DNA of 64,000 bases from Ferrimonas gelatinilytica. Lineage in GTDB: Bacteria > Pseudomonadota > Gammaproteobacteria > Enterobacterales > Shewanellaceae. Positions 1 through 7,703 of this stretch are shown here, piece after piece. Each line of letters opens with the position of its first letter. Within the stretch, counting starts at the first letter, position 1. Where the stretch lies: positions 124,001 to 188,000 of the forward strand of contig NZ_BAABLF010000014.1 of NCBI RefSeq assembly GCF_039544205.1, written 5' to 3'. The position numbers and the translations under genes are program-made. The notes beneath the pieces were generated by a model that ran no database searches, was not told where the DNA came from, and was given only the letters and a program-made list of their open reading frames with translations.

Positions 1-936
1 CAGCAGCTCTCCCATGGTATCGCCGATCAGCACCTGGACACTTTGGTCGACCTGGCCCTGGTCACTGCGCCTGACGACCTTGAATCCCGCCTGCTGGCTC
101 AGTTCAAAGGCGTGATCAAACTGCTCCGGGTGACGCGGCACCAGGATCAGCAGCAGGTCGGGGTGGGTAGTCAGCAGCTGCCGGTGAGCATCCAGCGCCT
201 GCTCAAACTCCCCCGGATGGGTTGAACCGGCACACCAGACGCTGCGTTCGCCCAGGTAGTCGTGGCGCTGTGCAGCCAGCTGTTGTTCGGCGTCGGCGGG
301 GATCTGGAGGTCAAACTTGAGGCTGCCACAGACCCTCAATTTGGCGGGGTCCAGCCCCAGCGACACCATGCGCTCTGCATCGATCTCATTCTGCATCGCC
401 ACCGCATCGAGCTCGGAGAGCATCGGCCGCACCAAGCGGGGCCAGCGCTGGTAACCCTCGGCGGAGCGAGCGGACAGGCGGGCGTTGGTGACCATCACCT
501 TGCTGCCCTGGCGCTTGGAAACGTGGATGAGGTTGGGCCAGAGTTCGGTTTCCACCAGGATCACCAGCTCCGGCTGAAGGGCGCGGAGAAAACGCTTGCA
601 GGGGCCGGGCAGATCCAGCGGCAGGTAGCAGTGCTGAACGCTGTCGCCCAGTTGCTTGCGCACCTGGGCCGAGCCGGTCGGGGTGGTGGAGGTCACCGTC
701 AGGGTCTTCTGCGGATAGCGGGCCTGCAGGGCGCGGATCAGCGGCATTGCCGCTAGGGTTTCGCCCACGGAAGCACAGTGCACCAGGATGCCGCCACTGC
801 GAGCGGGCCGGGTCAGACCGAAACGCTCTGTGAGCCGTTGCCGGTAGCCCGGCTCTTTGCGACTGCGCCACAGCAGGTAAAGCAGCACCAAAGGCAGCAG
901 AAGGGTGAGGAGCAAACTGTAAACAAAGCGGTTCAT
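1..936 (-). CDS. waaA: 3-deoxy-D-manno-octulosonic acid transferase, 3' end cut by window
   Basis: Transfers Kdo from CMP-Kdo to lipid IVA at the inner membrane, the first inner-core step of LPS synthesis. About 312 residues are visible of a family length near 420; the missing part is the C-terminus. An N-terminal membrane anchor (MNRFVYSLLLTLLLPLVLLY) is followed by the family motifs HCASVGET, TSTTPTGS, ETELWPN, NARLSARS and ILVPRHPEQF; the last visible residues are GDTMGELL. The start is the ATG right after the last upstream stop region. The neighbouring TetR gene is divergent. Identification rests on the close match to WaaA motifs. Confidence 0.96.
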   Translation of the reverse strand, partial: MNRFVYSLLLTLLLPLVLLYLLWRSRKEPGYRQRLTERFGLTRPARSGGILVHCASVGETLAAMPLIRALQARYPQKTLTVTSTTPTGSAQVRKQLGDSVQHCYLPLDLPGPCKRFLRALQPELVILVETELWPNLIHVSKRQGSKVMVTNARLSARSAEGYQRWPRLVRPMLSELDAVAMQNEIDAERMVSLGLDPAKLRVCGSLKFDLQIPADAEQQLAAQRHDYLGERSVWCAGSTHPGEFEQALDAHRQLLTTHPDLLLILVPRHPEQFDHAFELSQQAGFKVVRRSDQGQVDQSVQVLIGDTMGELL

Positions 937-1047
937 AGTGGGATCTCGGACCAGACCGGCCTGATGATAGGGAAGCGGGCGCAGGCTTTCAAATGGCGAA
1001 AGCGGGGTGCTACTCTATCGCACATTCGATCTTTCATGGCGTTTTTC

Positions 1048-1701
1048 ATGGCTACCCCTCCGATGAAAACGAAGCAGCGCATCATCCAGGCCAGCTGCGA
1101 ACTCTTTAACGAGCACGGCGAACGTGCCACCACCACCAACCATATCGCGGCCCATCTGGGCATCAGCCCGGGCAACCTCTATTACCACTTCCGTAATAAA
1201 GAGCAGATCATTCGGGCGATCTTTACAGAGTATGAGCAGTACCTGGAGGAGCACTACGTGGCGGCCAGTGAGGGGCCGCAAAGCCGGATGCAGGGCTACC
1301 TGGACAGCATGTTTCAGGGCATGTGGCGCTTCCGTTTCCTCTACGCCAGCCTGGCGGACATCCTGGCCCGGGATCCTGAACTGCACAAGCGCTACTTGCA
1401 AGCTCATGAGCGGGTGCTGCAATCGGGGATCGATACCCTGCGGCAGTTGCGGAGAGAGGGGGCGATCGCGATTGAGGACTCTTTCCTGCCGGACTTTGCC
1501 GAAGGGATAAAATTGGTGGTCACCCACTGGGTCAGCCATCTCTATATCCGGAATTTGGACACGCCGATCACCGAATCCATGGTCTACCAGGGAGTGTTGC
1601 AGGTGCTGGCGCTGTTCCAGGGCATCATCACCGTGGCCGGACGTGCCGAGTTTGATCGTCTGGTCGCACATTATCGCCTCCTGGCATCCCGCCCCGCATA
1701 G
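1048..1701 (+). CDS. TetR/AcrR family transcriptional regulator
   Basis: DNA-binding repressor of unknown regulon. An N-terminal TetR helix-turn-helix is clear: RIIQASCELFNEHGERATTT, then NHIAAHLGISPGNLYYHFRN within the first 55 residues. About 150 residues of ligand-binding and dimerisation domain follow. The open frame extends far upstream without conserved sequence. In-frame ATGs lie at 1036, 1048 and 1063, none with a strong Shine-Dalgarno, so the start is uncertain; the conserved part begins at MKTKQRI (1063). The gene is divergent from waaA and precedes kbl-tdh, an order I recall from Shewanella. It may control waaA or kbl-tdh, but no operator was recognised. Confidence 0.88.
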   Translation: MATPPMKTKQRIIQASCELFNEHGERATTTNHIAAHLGISPGNLYYHFRNKEQIIRAIFTEYEQYLEEHYVAASEGPQSRMQGYLDSMFQGMWRFRFLYASLADILARDPELHKRYLQAHERVLQSGIDTLRQLRREGAIAIEDSFLPDFAEGIKLVVTHWVSHLYIRNLDTPITESMVYQGVLQVLALFQGIITVAGRAEFDRLVAHYRLLASRPA

Positions 1702-1834
1702 AGCGAAATTCTTTATCATGATGGATTTACAGCACGGTTGACCGGGGTTACTGTGACTGGCTGAAACTCGTGACGTCTGAAGATAAGATGGTCGCCACGA
1801 ATCTTTGTTTGAATTCGGTGATTCAGGAGAACCG

Positions 1835-3031
1835 ATGTCTACCTCTTCCTTCTACCAGCAGATCCGTGACCAGATTGCCCAGGTCAAAACGGACGGTTTG
1901 TACAAAAATGAACGGGTGATCACCACCGCACAGCAGGCCGCGATCAAGGTCGCCAGCGGCGATGAGGTGGTCAACTTCTGTGCCAATAACTATTTGGGTC
2001 TGGCCAACCACCCGGCCTTGATCGAGGCCGCCAAGCAGGGACTGGATGAGCATGGCTTCGGCATGGCTTCGGTCCGCTTTATCTGTGGCACCCAGGATAT
2101 CCATAAAGTCCTGGAGCAGAAGTTGTCCGAGTTTCTCGGCATGGAGGACACCATCCTCTACTCCTCCTGTTTCGATGCCAACGCCGGCCTGTTTGAAACC
2201 CTGCTGGATGCCAACGACGCCATCGTTTCCGACGCCCTCAACCACGCCTCCATCATTGACGGCGTTCGCCTCTGCAAGGCCAAACGCTACCGTTACGCCA
2301 ATAACGATATGGCGGAGCTGGAGCAGTGCCTGAAAGACGCTCGAGAAGCCGGAGCCCGCAACATCCTGATCGCCACCGATGGGGTGTTCTCCATGGACGG
2401 GGTGATCGCCAACCTGCAGGCGGTGTGTGACCTGGCGGACCAGTATGGTGCCCTGGTGATGGTGGACGACTCCCACGCGGTGGGCTTTGTCGGTGAGGGC
2501 GGTCGTGGTACTCACGAACACTGCCAGGTGATGGATCGGGTCGATATCATCACCGGCACCCTGGGCAAGGCCCTCGGCGGTGCTTCCGGCGGCTTCACCT
2601 CAGGCAAAAAAGAGGTGATCGACTGGCTGCGTCAGCGCTCACGCCCCTACCTGTTCTCCAACTCCCTGGCGCCGGCCATCGTGTCTGCGTCTATCCGGGT
2701 GCTGGAGATGATGGCCGAGGGCGACGCCCTGCGTGCCAAGCTGTGGGACAACGCAGCCCACTTCCGGGCCCAGATGAGCGCCGCTGGCTTTACCCTAGCG
2801 GGCGCGGATCACGCCATTATTCCGGTGATGATCGGGGAGGCTGCCCTGGCGGCAGAGTTTGCCGACCGCCTGCTGGCGGAAGGGATCTACGTGGTGGGCT
2901 TCAGCTTCCCTGTGGTGCCCAAGGGCCAGGCCCGGATCCGTACCCAGATGTCTGCCGCTCACAGCCGTGAGCAGCTGGATCACGCCATCGCCGCCTTCAC
3001 CCGCATCGGTAAAGAGCTGGGTATCATCTGA
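1835..3031 (+). CDS. kbl: 2-amino-3-ketobutyrate CoA ligase (glycine C-acetyltransferase)
   Basis: PLP enzyme that cleaves 2-amino-3-ketobutyrate with CoA to glycine and acetyl-CoA, the second step of threonine degradation after Tdh. At 398 residues it equals the E. coli length. Visible family motifs are FCANNYLGLANHP, SVRFICGTQ, SDALNHASIIDG, VDDSHAVGFVG and the PLP-lysine motif TGTLGKALGGASGG. The start is fixed by AGGAGA at 1825-1830, four bases before the ATG; the longer open frame upstream is not conserved. Its stop is ten bases before tdh, so the two are co-transcribed. Confidence 0.98.
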   Translation: MSTSSFYQQIRDQIAQVKTDGLYKNERVITTAQQAAIKVASGDEVVNFCANNYLGLANHPALIEAAKQGLDEHGFGMASVRFICGTQDIHKVLEQKLSEFLGMEDTILYSSCFDANAGLFETLLDANDAIVSDALNHASIIDGVRLCKAKRYRYANNDMAELEQCLKDAREAGARNILIATDGVFSMDGVIANLQAVCDLADQYGALVMVDDSHAVGFVGEGGRGTHEHCQVMDRVDIITGTLGKALGGASGGFTSGKKEVIDWLRQRSRPYLFSNSLAPAIVSASIRVLEMMAEGDALRAKLWDNAAHFRAQMSAAGFTLAGADHAIIPVMIGEAALAAEFADRLLAEGIYVVGFSFPVVPKGQARIRTQMSAAHSREQLDHAIAAFTRIGKELGII

Positions 3032-3041
3032 GGAGCCTGTC

Positions 3042-4067
3042 ATGAAAGCACTTTCCAAGCTCCATCCGGAGAAAGGGATCTGGATGGTGGATGCCCCTAA
3101 GCCCAGCATCGGTCACAACGACATCCTGATTAAGATCCGTAAAACCGCCATCTGTGGCACCGATATGCACATCTACAACTGGGATGAGTGGTCACAAAAA
3201 ACCATTCCTGTGCCCATGGTGGTGGGTCACGAGTATGTCGGTGAGGTGGTGGAGATCGGTCAGGAGGTCAAAGGCTTCGAAATTGGCGATCGGGTCTCCG
3301 GCGAGGGCCACCTGGTGTGTGGTCACTGCCGCAACTGCCGTGGCGGTCGTACTCACCTGTGCCGCAACACCGTCGGCATCGGCGTTAACCGTCCCGGTGC
3401 CTTTGCCGAGTACCTGGTACTGCCGGCCTTCAACGCCTTCAAGATCCCCGATGATATCTCCGATGATCTGGCGTCGATCTTCGACCCCTTCGGCAACGCC
3501 GTGCATACCGCGCTCTCCTTCGACCTGGTGGGCGAAGACGTGCTGATCACCGGCGCCGGTCCCATCGGCATCATGGCGGCGGCCGTGGCCCGTCACGTCG
3601 GTGCTCGTCACGTGGTGATCACCGACGTCAACGAGTACCGTTTGGAACTGGCCCGCAAGATGGGCGCTACCCGGGCGGTGAACGTGATGAACGAGAAGCT
3701 GGACGATGTTATGGCCGAGTTGGGCATGACCGAGGGCTTCGATGTGGGGCTGGAGATGTCCGGTGTCCCCTCGGCGTTCAACGGCATGCTGGAGGCGATG
3801 AACCACGGTGGTAAGATCGCCATGCTGGGCATTCCACCCTCAAGTATGGGGATTGACTGGAACCAGGTGATCTTCAAGGGCCTGGTGATCAAGGGGATCT
3901 ACGGCCGCGAGATGTTCGAGACCTGGTACAAGATGGCCAGCTTGCTGCAATCTGGCCTGGATCTCAGCCCCATCATTACTCACCAGTTCCATATCGATGA
4001 GTTTCAGCAGGGCTTCGATGCCATGGGCTCCGGTCAGTCTGGCAAGGTGATTCTGAACTGGGATTAA
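3042..4067 (+). CDS. tdh: L-threonine 3-dehydrogenase
   Basis: Zinc- and NAD-dependent oxidation of L-threonine to 2-amino-3-ketobutyrate, which Kbl then uses. The 341 residues match the E. coli enzyme. The catalytic zinc ligands Cys38 and His63-Glu64 (GHEYVGEV) are visible, as are the four-Cys structural zinc loop around residues 93-107 (CGHCRNCRGG..C) and the NAD-binding GAGPIGIMAA motif. The ribosome site AGGAG directly follows the kbl stop codon, indicating translational coupling. A strong hairpin terminator follows the gene. Confidence 0.98.
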   Translation: MKALSKLHPEKGIWMVDAPKPSIGHNDILIKIRKTAICGTDMHIYNWDEWSQKTIPVPMVVGHEYVGEVVEIGQEVKGFEIGDRVSGEGHLVCGHCRNCRGGRTHLCRNTVGIGVNRPGAFAEYLVLPAFNAFKIPDDISDDLASIFDPFGNAVHTALSFDLVGEDVLITGAGPIGIMAAAVARHVGARHVVITDVNEYRLELARKMGATRAVNVMNEKLDDVMAELGMTEGFDVGLEMSGVPSAFNGMLEAMNHGGKIAMLGIPPSSMGIDWNQVIFKGLVIKGIYGREMFETWYKMASLLQSGLDLSPIITHQFHIDEFQQGFDAMGSGQSGKVILNWD

Positions 4068-4098
4068 GCCACAGGGGTGACCCGCACTGGTACTACTG

Positions 4099-4132
4099 CG
4101 CCTTCCGCCCATCTGGGTCGGAAGGCGTTTTT
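4099..4132 (+). terminator. Rho-independent terminator of kbl-tdh
   Basis: A perfect 9-bp stem (CGCCTTCCG / CGGAAGGCG) with an 11-base loop is followed immediately by TTTTTG. It lies just past tdh and 17 bases before the 3' end of convergent pldA. Confidence 0.85.
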
Positions 4133-4148
4133 GTTTCGGCCGAATACT

Positions 4149-5105
4149 CTATAGCCAGGGGGTAAACTCGATCCCCAGGCTGAGGCGCTCGGACTTGTGG
4201 TTGTAATCCAGCAGGCTCTCACCGTAGCCGTAGTGGGCCTGAACATAGCCGCGTGACTTGCCCAGTAGCGGCCAACTCCAACCCAGCTCGATTCCCCCCT
4301 TGCCGGTGGTCAGGTTGCCCCGCGAGCGCAGGCTGAAGTTTTGATCCTTGTGCTTGTAAAGGAAAAGCAGCTCGCCGTGGCCCATGAAGTCGAGAATGTC
4401 CGGGTTGTCATCACCCCGGGGATCGTCCGGCGTCTCTTTCGGGTCCTCCTTGAGCCGGTACCAGGCACTAAGCCCGATACTGAAATGGTCACGGGCGATC
4501 AGGGCACTGCCGATGATCCGGTTCCAACTGCGGGACTGAATGCCACCACGGCCGTTGGATTGATGGTTCAATCGGAGGCCCAGAGTCTGAAGCTGCCAGT
4601 TACCCAGGCGCCACCCGATGGGCTGGTGCCGGTAGAACAGCTCCGGCATGTGGTTGGTTTCCCGGAAGGGCGCGGATACCGCCTGGTTGTAGGCCTGCCA
4701 CCAGCTCTGGTTGGTGTAGGCAACGTACAGCTGGCCCTGCTTGTTGAACCAGGGGGCAGCAACCGGCACCTTGAAGCTCAGTTGAAACTTTACCTCCCAG
4801 GGGTTGATCGATTCCGGTCCGTACTCCCACTGCTCCCGGTTGGGGCGGTGGTTGTAACTGAAAGGCAGGAAATAGTTGTTGTAGTGGGCGGTCAGGCTGA
4901 AGCGGTCATACGCTTCCTCGGCCTCGGTTTCCAGCCGCTGTGCCAGGGAGGAGTCCACAGGCTCCGCCTCCGCTTCACAGGCGGCGCGCAGGGCACCGAC
5001 GGTTTGATGGCTCTGGGCTTGCTCCAGCTGTTGTTGCAGGCAGCGTTCTGAGTTGCCCTCGGCCGGGCTGGCGGCCAACGCGGCCACCATGAGCATCCAT
5101 GACAT
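4149..5105 (-). CDS. pldA: Outer-membrane phospholipase A
   Basis: Outer-membrane beta-barrel enzyme that hydrolyses phospholipids misplaced in the outer leaflet; it is calcium-dependent and active as a dimer in the known family. The active-site motif NHQSNGRGG gives His181 and Ser183, with the supporting Asn195 in RSWNR. The 14-residue spacing equals that of E. coli OMPLA (H142, S144, N156). An N-terminal signal peptide (MSWMLMVAALAASPAEG) and the barrel ending in aromatic EFTPWL fit. I chose the ATG at 5105 because AAGGAT precedes it at proper spacing and the signal peptide starts there; the upstream open frame overlaps glpE. The gene stands alone, divergent from glpE. Confidence 0.95.
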   Translation of the reverse strand: MSWMLMVAALAASPAEGNSERCLQQQLEQAQSHQTVGALRAACEAEAEPVDSSLAQRLETEAEEAYDRFSLTAHYNNYFLPFSYNHRPNREQWEYGPESINPWEVKFQLSFKVPVAAPWFNKQGQLYVAYTNQSWWQAYNQAVSAPFRETNHMPELFYRHQPIGWRLGNWQLQTLGLRLNHQSNGRGGIQSRSWNRIIGSALIARDHFSIGLSAWYRLKEDPKETPDDPRGDDNPDILDFMGHGELLFLYKHKDQNFSLRSRGNLTTGKGGIELGWSWPLLGKSRGYVQAHYGYGESLLDYNHKSERLSLGIEFTPWL

Positions 5106-5273
5106 GGCGTATCCTTCGCATCTAAAGATGGTCGCTAAATCATCACCATATCTTTCCCACCGGCCTTGGACAACAACCGGGATACAGGAAAAGCGGGTGC
5201 GTCGGCCGCGGGGACTTGGTGTCGGGCGCCAGCAGGCAGTAAACTGGGTCAAACGCTTCAGACGGGAATGTAA

Positions 5274-5591
5274 ATGAGTCAGTACCAGTGTCTGCCATTG
5301 GCGGATTTCGAGGCGCTGCGTCAGCGCCGTGAGCTCCAGATTGTTGATATTCGCGATGCCAGTGCCTTCGCCGCCGGCCACATCCCCGGCGCGGTGCACC
5401 TGCACAACGGCAACCTGGCGGAGTTTGTGCTCAACGCCGAGTTCGAAGAGCCCCTGGTGGTAGTGTGCTATCACGGGATCTCCAGCCAGGGGGCGGCCGG
5501 CTATTTGGCGGAGCAGGGCTTCGAGCAGGTTTACAGCCTCGACGGCGGCTTCGAGGGCTGGCAGAAGTGCCAGGTGGTCAGCAACTCATGA
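5274..5591 (+). CDS. glpE: Thiosulfate sulfurtransferase GlpE (single-domain rhodanese)
   Basis: Transfers sulfane sulfur from thiosulfate to thiol or cyanide acceptors in the cytoplasm. It is 105 residues, a single rhodanese domain with the active-site loop VVCYHGISSQG carrying Cys65, and the typical VDIRDASAFAAGHIPGA segment. It overlaps glpG by the four bases ATGA, the same pairing as in E. coli although glpD and glpR are not present here. Confidence 0.97.
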   Translation: MSQYQCLPLADFEALRQRRELQIVDIRDASAFAAGHIPGAVHLHNGNLAEFVLNAEFEEPLVVVCYHGISSQGAAGYLAEQGFEQVYSLDGGFEGWQKCQVVSNS

Positions 5592-6430
5592 TGGAGGTTG
5601 GGGTACTGGGGGATCCCCGTGCGGCCCAGGCGCTGGTGGATTACCTGCTCTCACAAGGGATCTCGGCTCAGAGCCAGGCGACCAATGACGGGGTGGCCAT
5701 CCTGGTGGAGGCGCCCCAGTTCCATCGCGGCCGTGAGGAGTATGAACGTTTCCTCAAGGAGCCCTACCATCGGCGCTATATGGCGGCGTCCTGGGAGTCG
5801 GGCCAGGTTCACTCTGGCCGCGATGCCAAGTTTGATTACGGCACCCCCGGACTGAGCTTCTTCCAGAGCCTGGTCACCCAGTCCGGCCCCCTGACCCTGC
5901 TGTTGCTGTTGGTCTGCGGCGGGATCTGGCTGTTCTGGAATCTCGGTTTTGCCGAGGCGATCTACGGCGCGACCCACTTCTTTGCCAGCTGGGAGGCGAT
6001 GGGTGACGGCCAGTGGTGGCGTTTCTTTACCCCCTCCCTGATCCACTTCTCTGCCATGCACGTGGTGTTCAACCTGCTGTGGTGGTGGTACCTGGGCGGG
6101 CGGATAGAGCGGGAGCGGGGTGCCCTGACGCTGCTGATCCTGTTGCTGGTGGCGGGCACCTTGCCCAACCTGGCGCAGTTTGCCCTGCAGGGGCCCAATT
6201 TTGGTGGCCTGTCTGGCGTTGTCTATGCCCTGGTGGGCTACTGTTGGATCAGCGGTCGCTTCAATCCCAACTCGGTGCTGGCCCTGCCGCCCGCCTACGT
6301 CGGCTTCCTGCTGCTGTGGTTGGCCCTGGGTTTCATGGGGATGATGAACATGGCCAACTATGCGCATCTTGGCGGCCTGTTGGTGGGCATGGTGCAGGCA
6401 CTGCTGGATCATCGTTCCCGACGACGTTAA
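5588..6430 (+). CDS. glpG: Rhomboid intramembrane serine protease
   Basis: Cleaves transmembrane helices inside the lipid bilayer. It has a cytoplasmic N-terminal domain (about residues 1-90) followed by six membrane helices. The catalytic dyad is Ser209 in GGLSGVVYAL and His260 in ANYAHLGGLL; the oxyanion residues are His158 and Asn162 in HVVFNLLWWWYLGG. The start is the ATG overlapping the glpE stop; a second ATG follows at 5591. Coupled translation with glpE is likely because no separate strong ribosome site is seen. Confidence 0.97.
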   Translation: MMEVGVLGDPRAAQALVDYLLSQGISAQSQATNDGVAILVEAPQFHRGREEYERFLKEPYHRRYMAASWESGQVHSGRDAKFDYGTPGLSFFQSLVTQSGPLTLLLLLVCGGIWLFWNLGFAEAIYGATHFFASWEAMGDGQWWRFFTPSLIHFSAMHVVFNLLWWWYLGGRIERERGALTLLILLLVAGTLPNLAQFALQGPNFGGLSGVVYALVGYCWISGRFNPNSVLALPPAYVGFLLLWLALGFMGMMNMANYAHLGGLLVGMVQALLDHRSRRR

Positions 6431-6504
6431 CCGGACGGTCGCTCGCCCTTGGAATGAGGGCGGGGTTTGGTACTATGGCCGCACCACTGTGACAAGGATC
6501 TCTC

Positions 6505-7035
6505 ATGCCTGCGGTTTCCATGGCTGCCACTGAACTTCCCGATCCCATCCTCGCGACCTGGCTGGAGAATACCGGCTCCCTGACTGCGCGCCTGAAAGCC
6601 CTGGGAGGCCGCTTCGAGGTGACGCTGCTGGCCGAGGGGCGTACGCCCGCCGCCGAAGCAGGGCCCGGGTGGCGGCAGGGGGACGCCCTGTGGCATCGGG
6701 AGGTGCTGCTTAAGCTCGACGGGGTTGCCTGGGTCTACGCCCTGACCGAGGTGCCGATGGCGACGCTGGCGGCGGGGCATATCGATTTTCGGCGCCTGGG
6801 TGAGCAGCCCCTGGGCGAGGTACTTTTTACCCACCCGCAGATGCGCAGGGGCCCCCTGGTGGTCCACCACTACGGTGGGCAGAGCCGTCCGGCTGACGTC
6901 GCCCGACAGTTGGGCCAACCGGCGACGCTGGGGTTATGGGGGCGGGGCCGCCAGTTTTTCCTGGCTGAGCGTCCGCTTAGGGTCAACGAGGTGTTCCTCC
7001 CCGCGGCGCAGCAAGCCTTGGGCGCAGCGAAGTAA
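6505..7035 (+). CDS. ubiC: Chorismate pyruvate-lyase
   Basis: Converts chorismate to 4-hydroxybenzoate plus pyruvate, the first committed step of ubiquinone synthesis. The 176 residues include the family pattern WLENTGSLTARLKALGGRFE, WHREVLLKLDG, PLGEVLFTHPQMRRG and RPLRVNEVFLPA. AAGGA lies eight bases before the ATG. In enterobacteria and Shewanella ubiC is followed by ubiA; here the next genes are copper-resistance genes and ubiA is not in the window, suggesting an insertion or rearrangement just downstream. Confidence 0.93.
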   Translation: MPAVSMAATELPDPILATWLENTGSLTARLKALGGRFEVTLLAEGRTPAAEAGPGWRQGDALWHREVLLKLDGVAWVYALTEVPMATLAAGHIDFRRLGEQPLGEVLFTHPQMRRGPLVVHHYGGQSRPADVARQLGQPATLGLWGRGRQFFLAERPLRVNEVFLPAAQQALGAAK

Positions 7036-7160
7036 CCTTCTGGTTTTTAGCACCTATCTCTCGTTAGCTGGGGGCAAAGAGGTGTGATCCCGTCCCCGTT
7101 ATGTTCTCGTTGAATCCACTTGTGCTTGGCGTTGGCCTAAGTTTCCGCCACACTAGAGTG

Positions 7161-7577
7161 ATGAAAGCTCACACCCCCATCGCGCTGCGACTCTTCAGTA
7201 CCCTGATACTGATTGTCGCCCTGGTTAGCCAGGGCGCGGTGGCCCGTGTGCACCTAATGCCGGATCTGCCCGCTGCCGAGATGGTGGCGACGCATGGTGG
7301 TCATGTTGGCGGTGGCTCTGAGTCCCAACCCTGTGATTCGTCGATGCCGGCAGAGCACGATTGTTGTGACGAGGCTCCCGCCTCGATGACCTGTCATGGT
7401 AATGCTCAGCCCTGCAGTGGCGAGTGTGGGCAGTGCCAGGTGTTCAGCCCTGCCGTTGTGGCATTGCTCGGCAATTCCCTCCCGAACTTGTTGCCGACGC
7501 CCGAGCGCGCCCTGCCTCAGGCCAAGTCTTTCCATTCCGTGTCCCTCTCCAGGGACAGCAAGCCGCCCATAGCCTGA
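7161..7577 (+). CDS. Small Cys/His-rich secreted protein of the copper locus
   Basis: I do not recognise the family. It is 138 residues, with an N-terminal hydrophobic signal segment (about residues 8-30) and then a metal-ligand-rich stretch: HGGHVGGG, CDSSMPAEHDCCDE, MTCHGNAQPCSGECGQCQ. The C-terminal third (SLPNLLPTPERALPQ) has no obvious motif. The cysteines, histidines and methionines together with its place just upstream of cusB suggest a periplasmic copper-binding or sensing role, which is inference. The frame is open 60 bases further upstream, but the ATG at 7161 precedes the signal peptide directly. A transposed copper-associated DUF2946-like protein is an alternative reading. Confidence 0.7.
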   Translation: MKAHTPIALRLFSTLILIVALVSQGAVARVHLMPDLPAAEMVATHGGHVGGGSESQPCDSSMPAEHDCCDEAPASMTCHGNAQPCSGECGQCQVFSPAVVALLGNSLPNLLPTPERALPQAKSFHSVSLSRDSKPPIA

Positions 7578-7703
7578 TCCCCCGTCAATGCGTCGATCCA
7601 ATGCGGTGATCTGGCCGTTGAGATCGTCTTGAACCCCTTATCTGGCCGTAGCCGGCGAGGAGTCCCGGCACTGAGCCAAGATTGAATGACAGTGGAGTGA
7701 TCC

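Noticed and set aside
1737..1765. TTGACC as the -35 of a kbl promoter
   Set aside because: No -10-like hexamer lies at 16-18 bases, so a promoter could not be supported.
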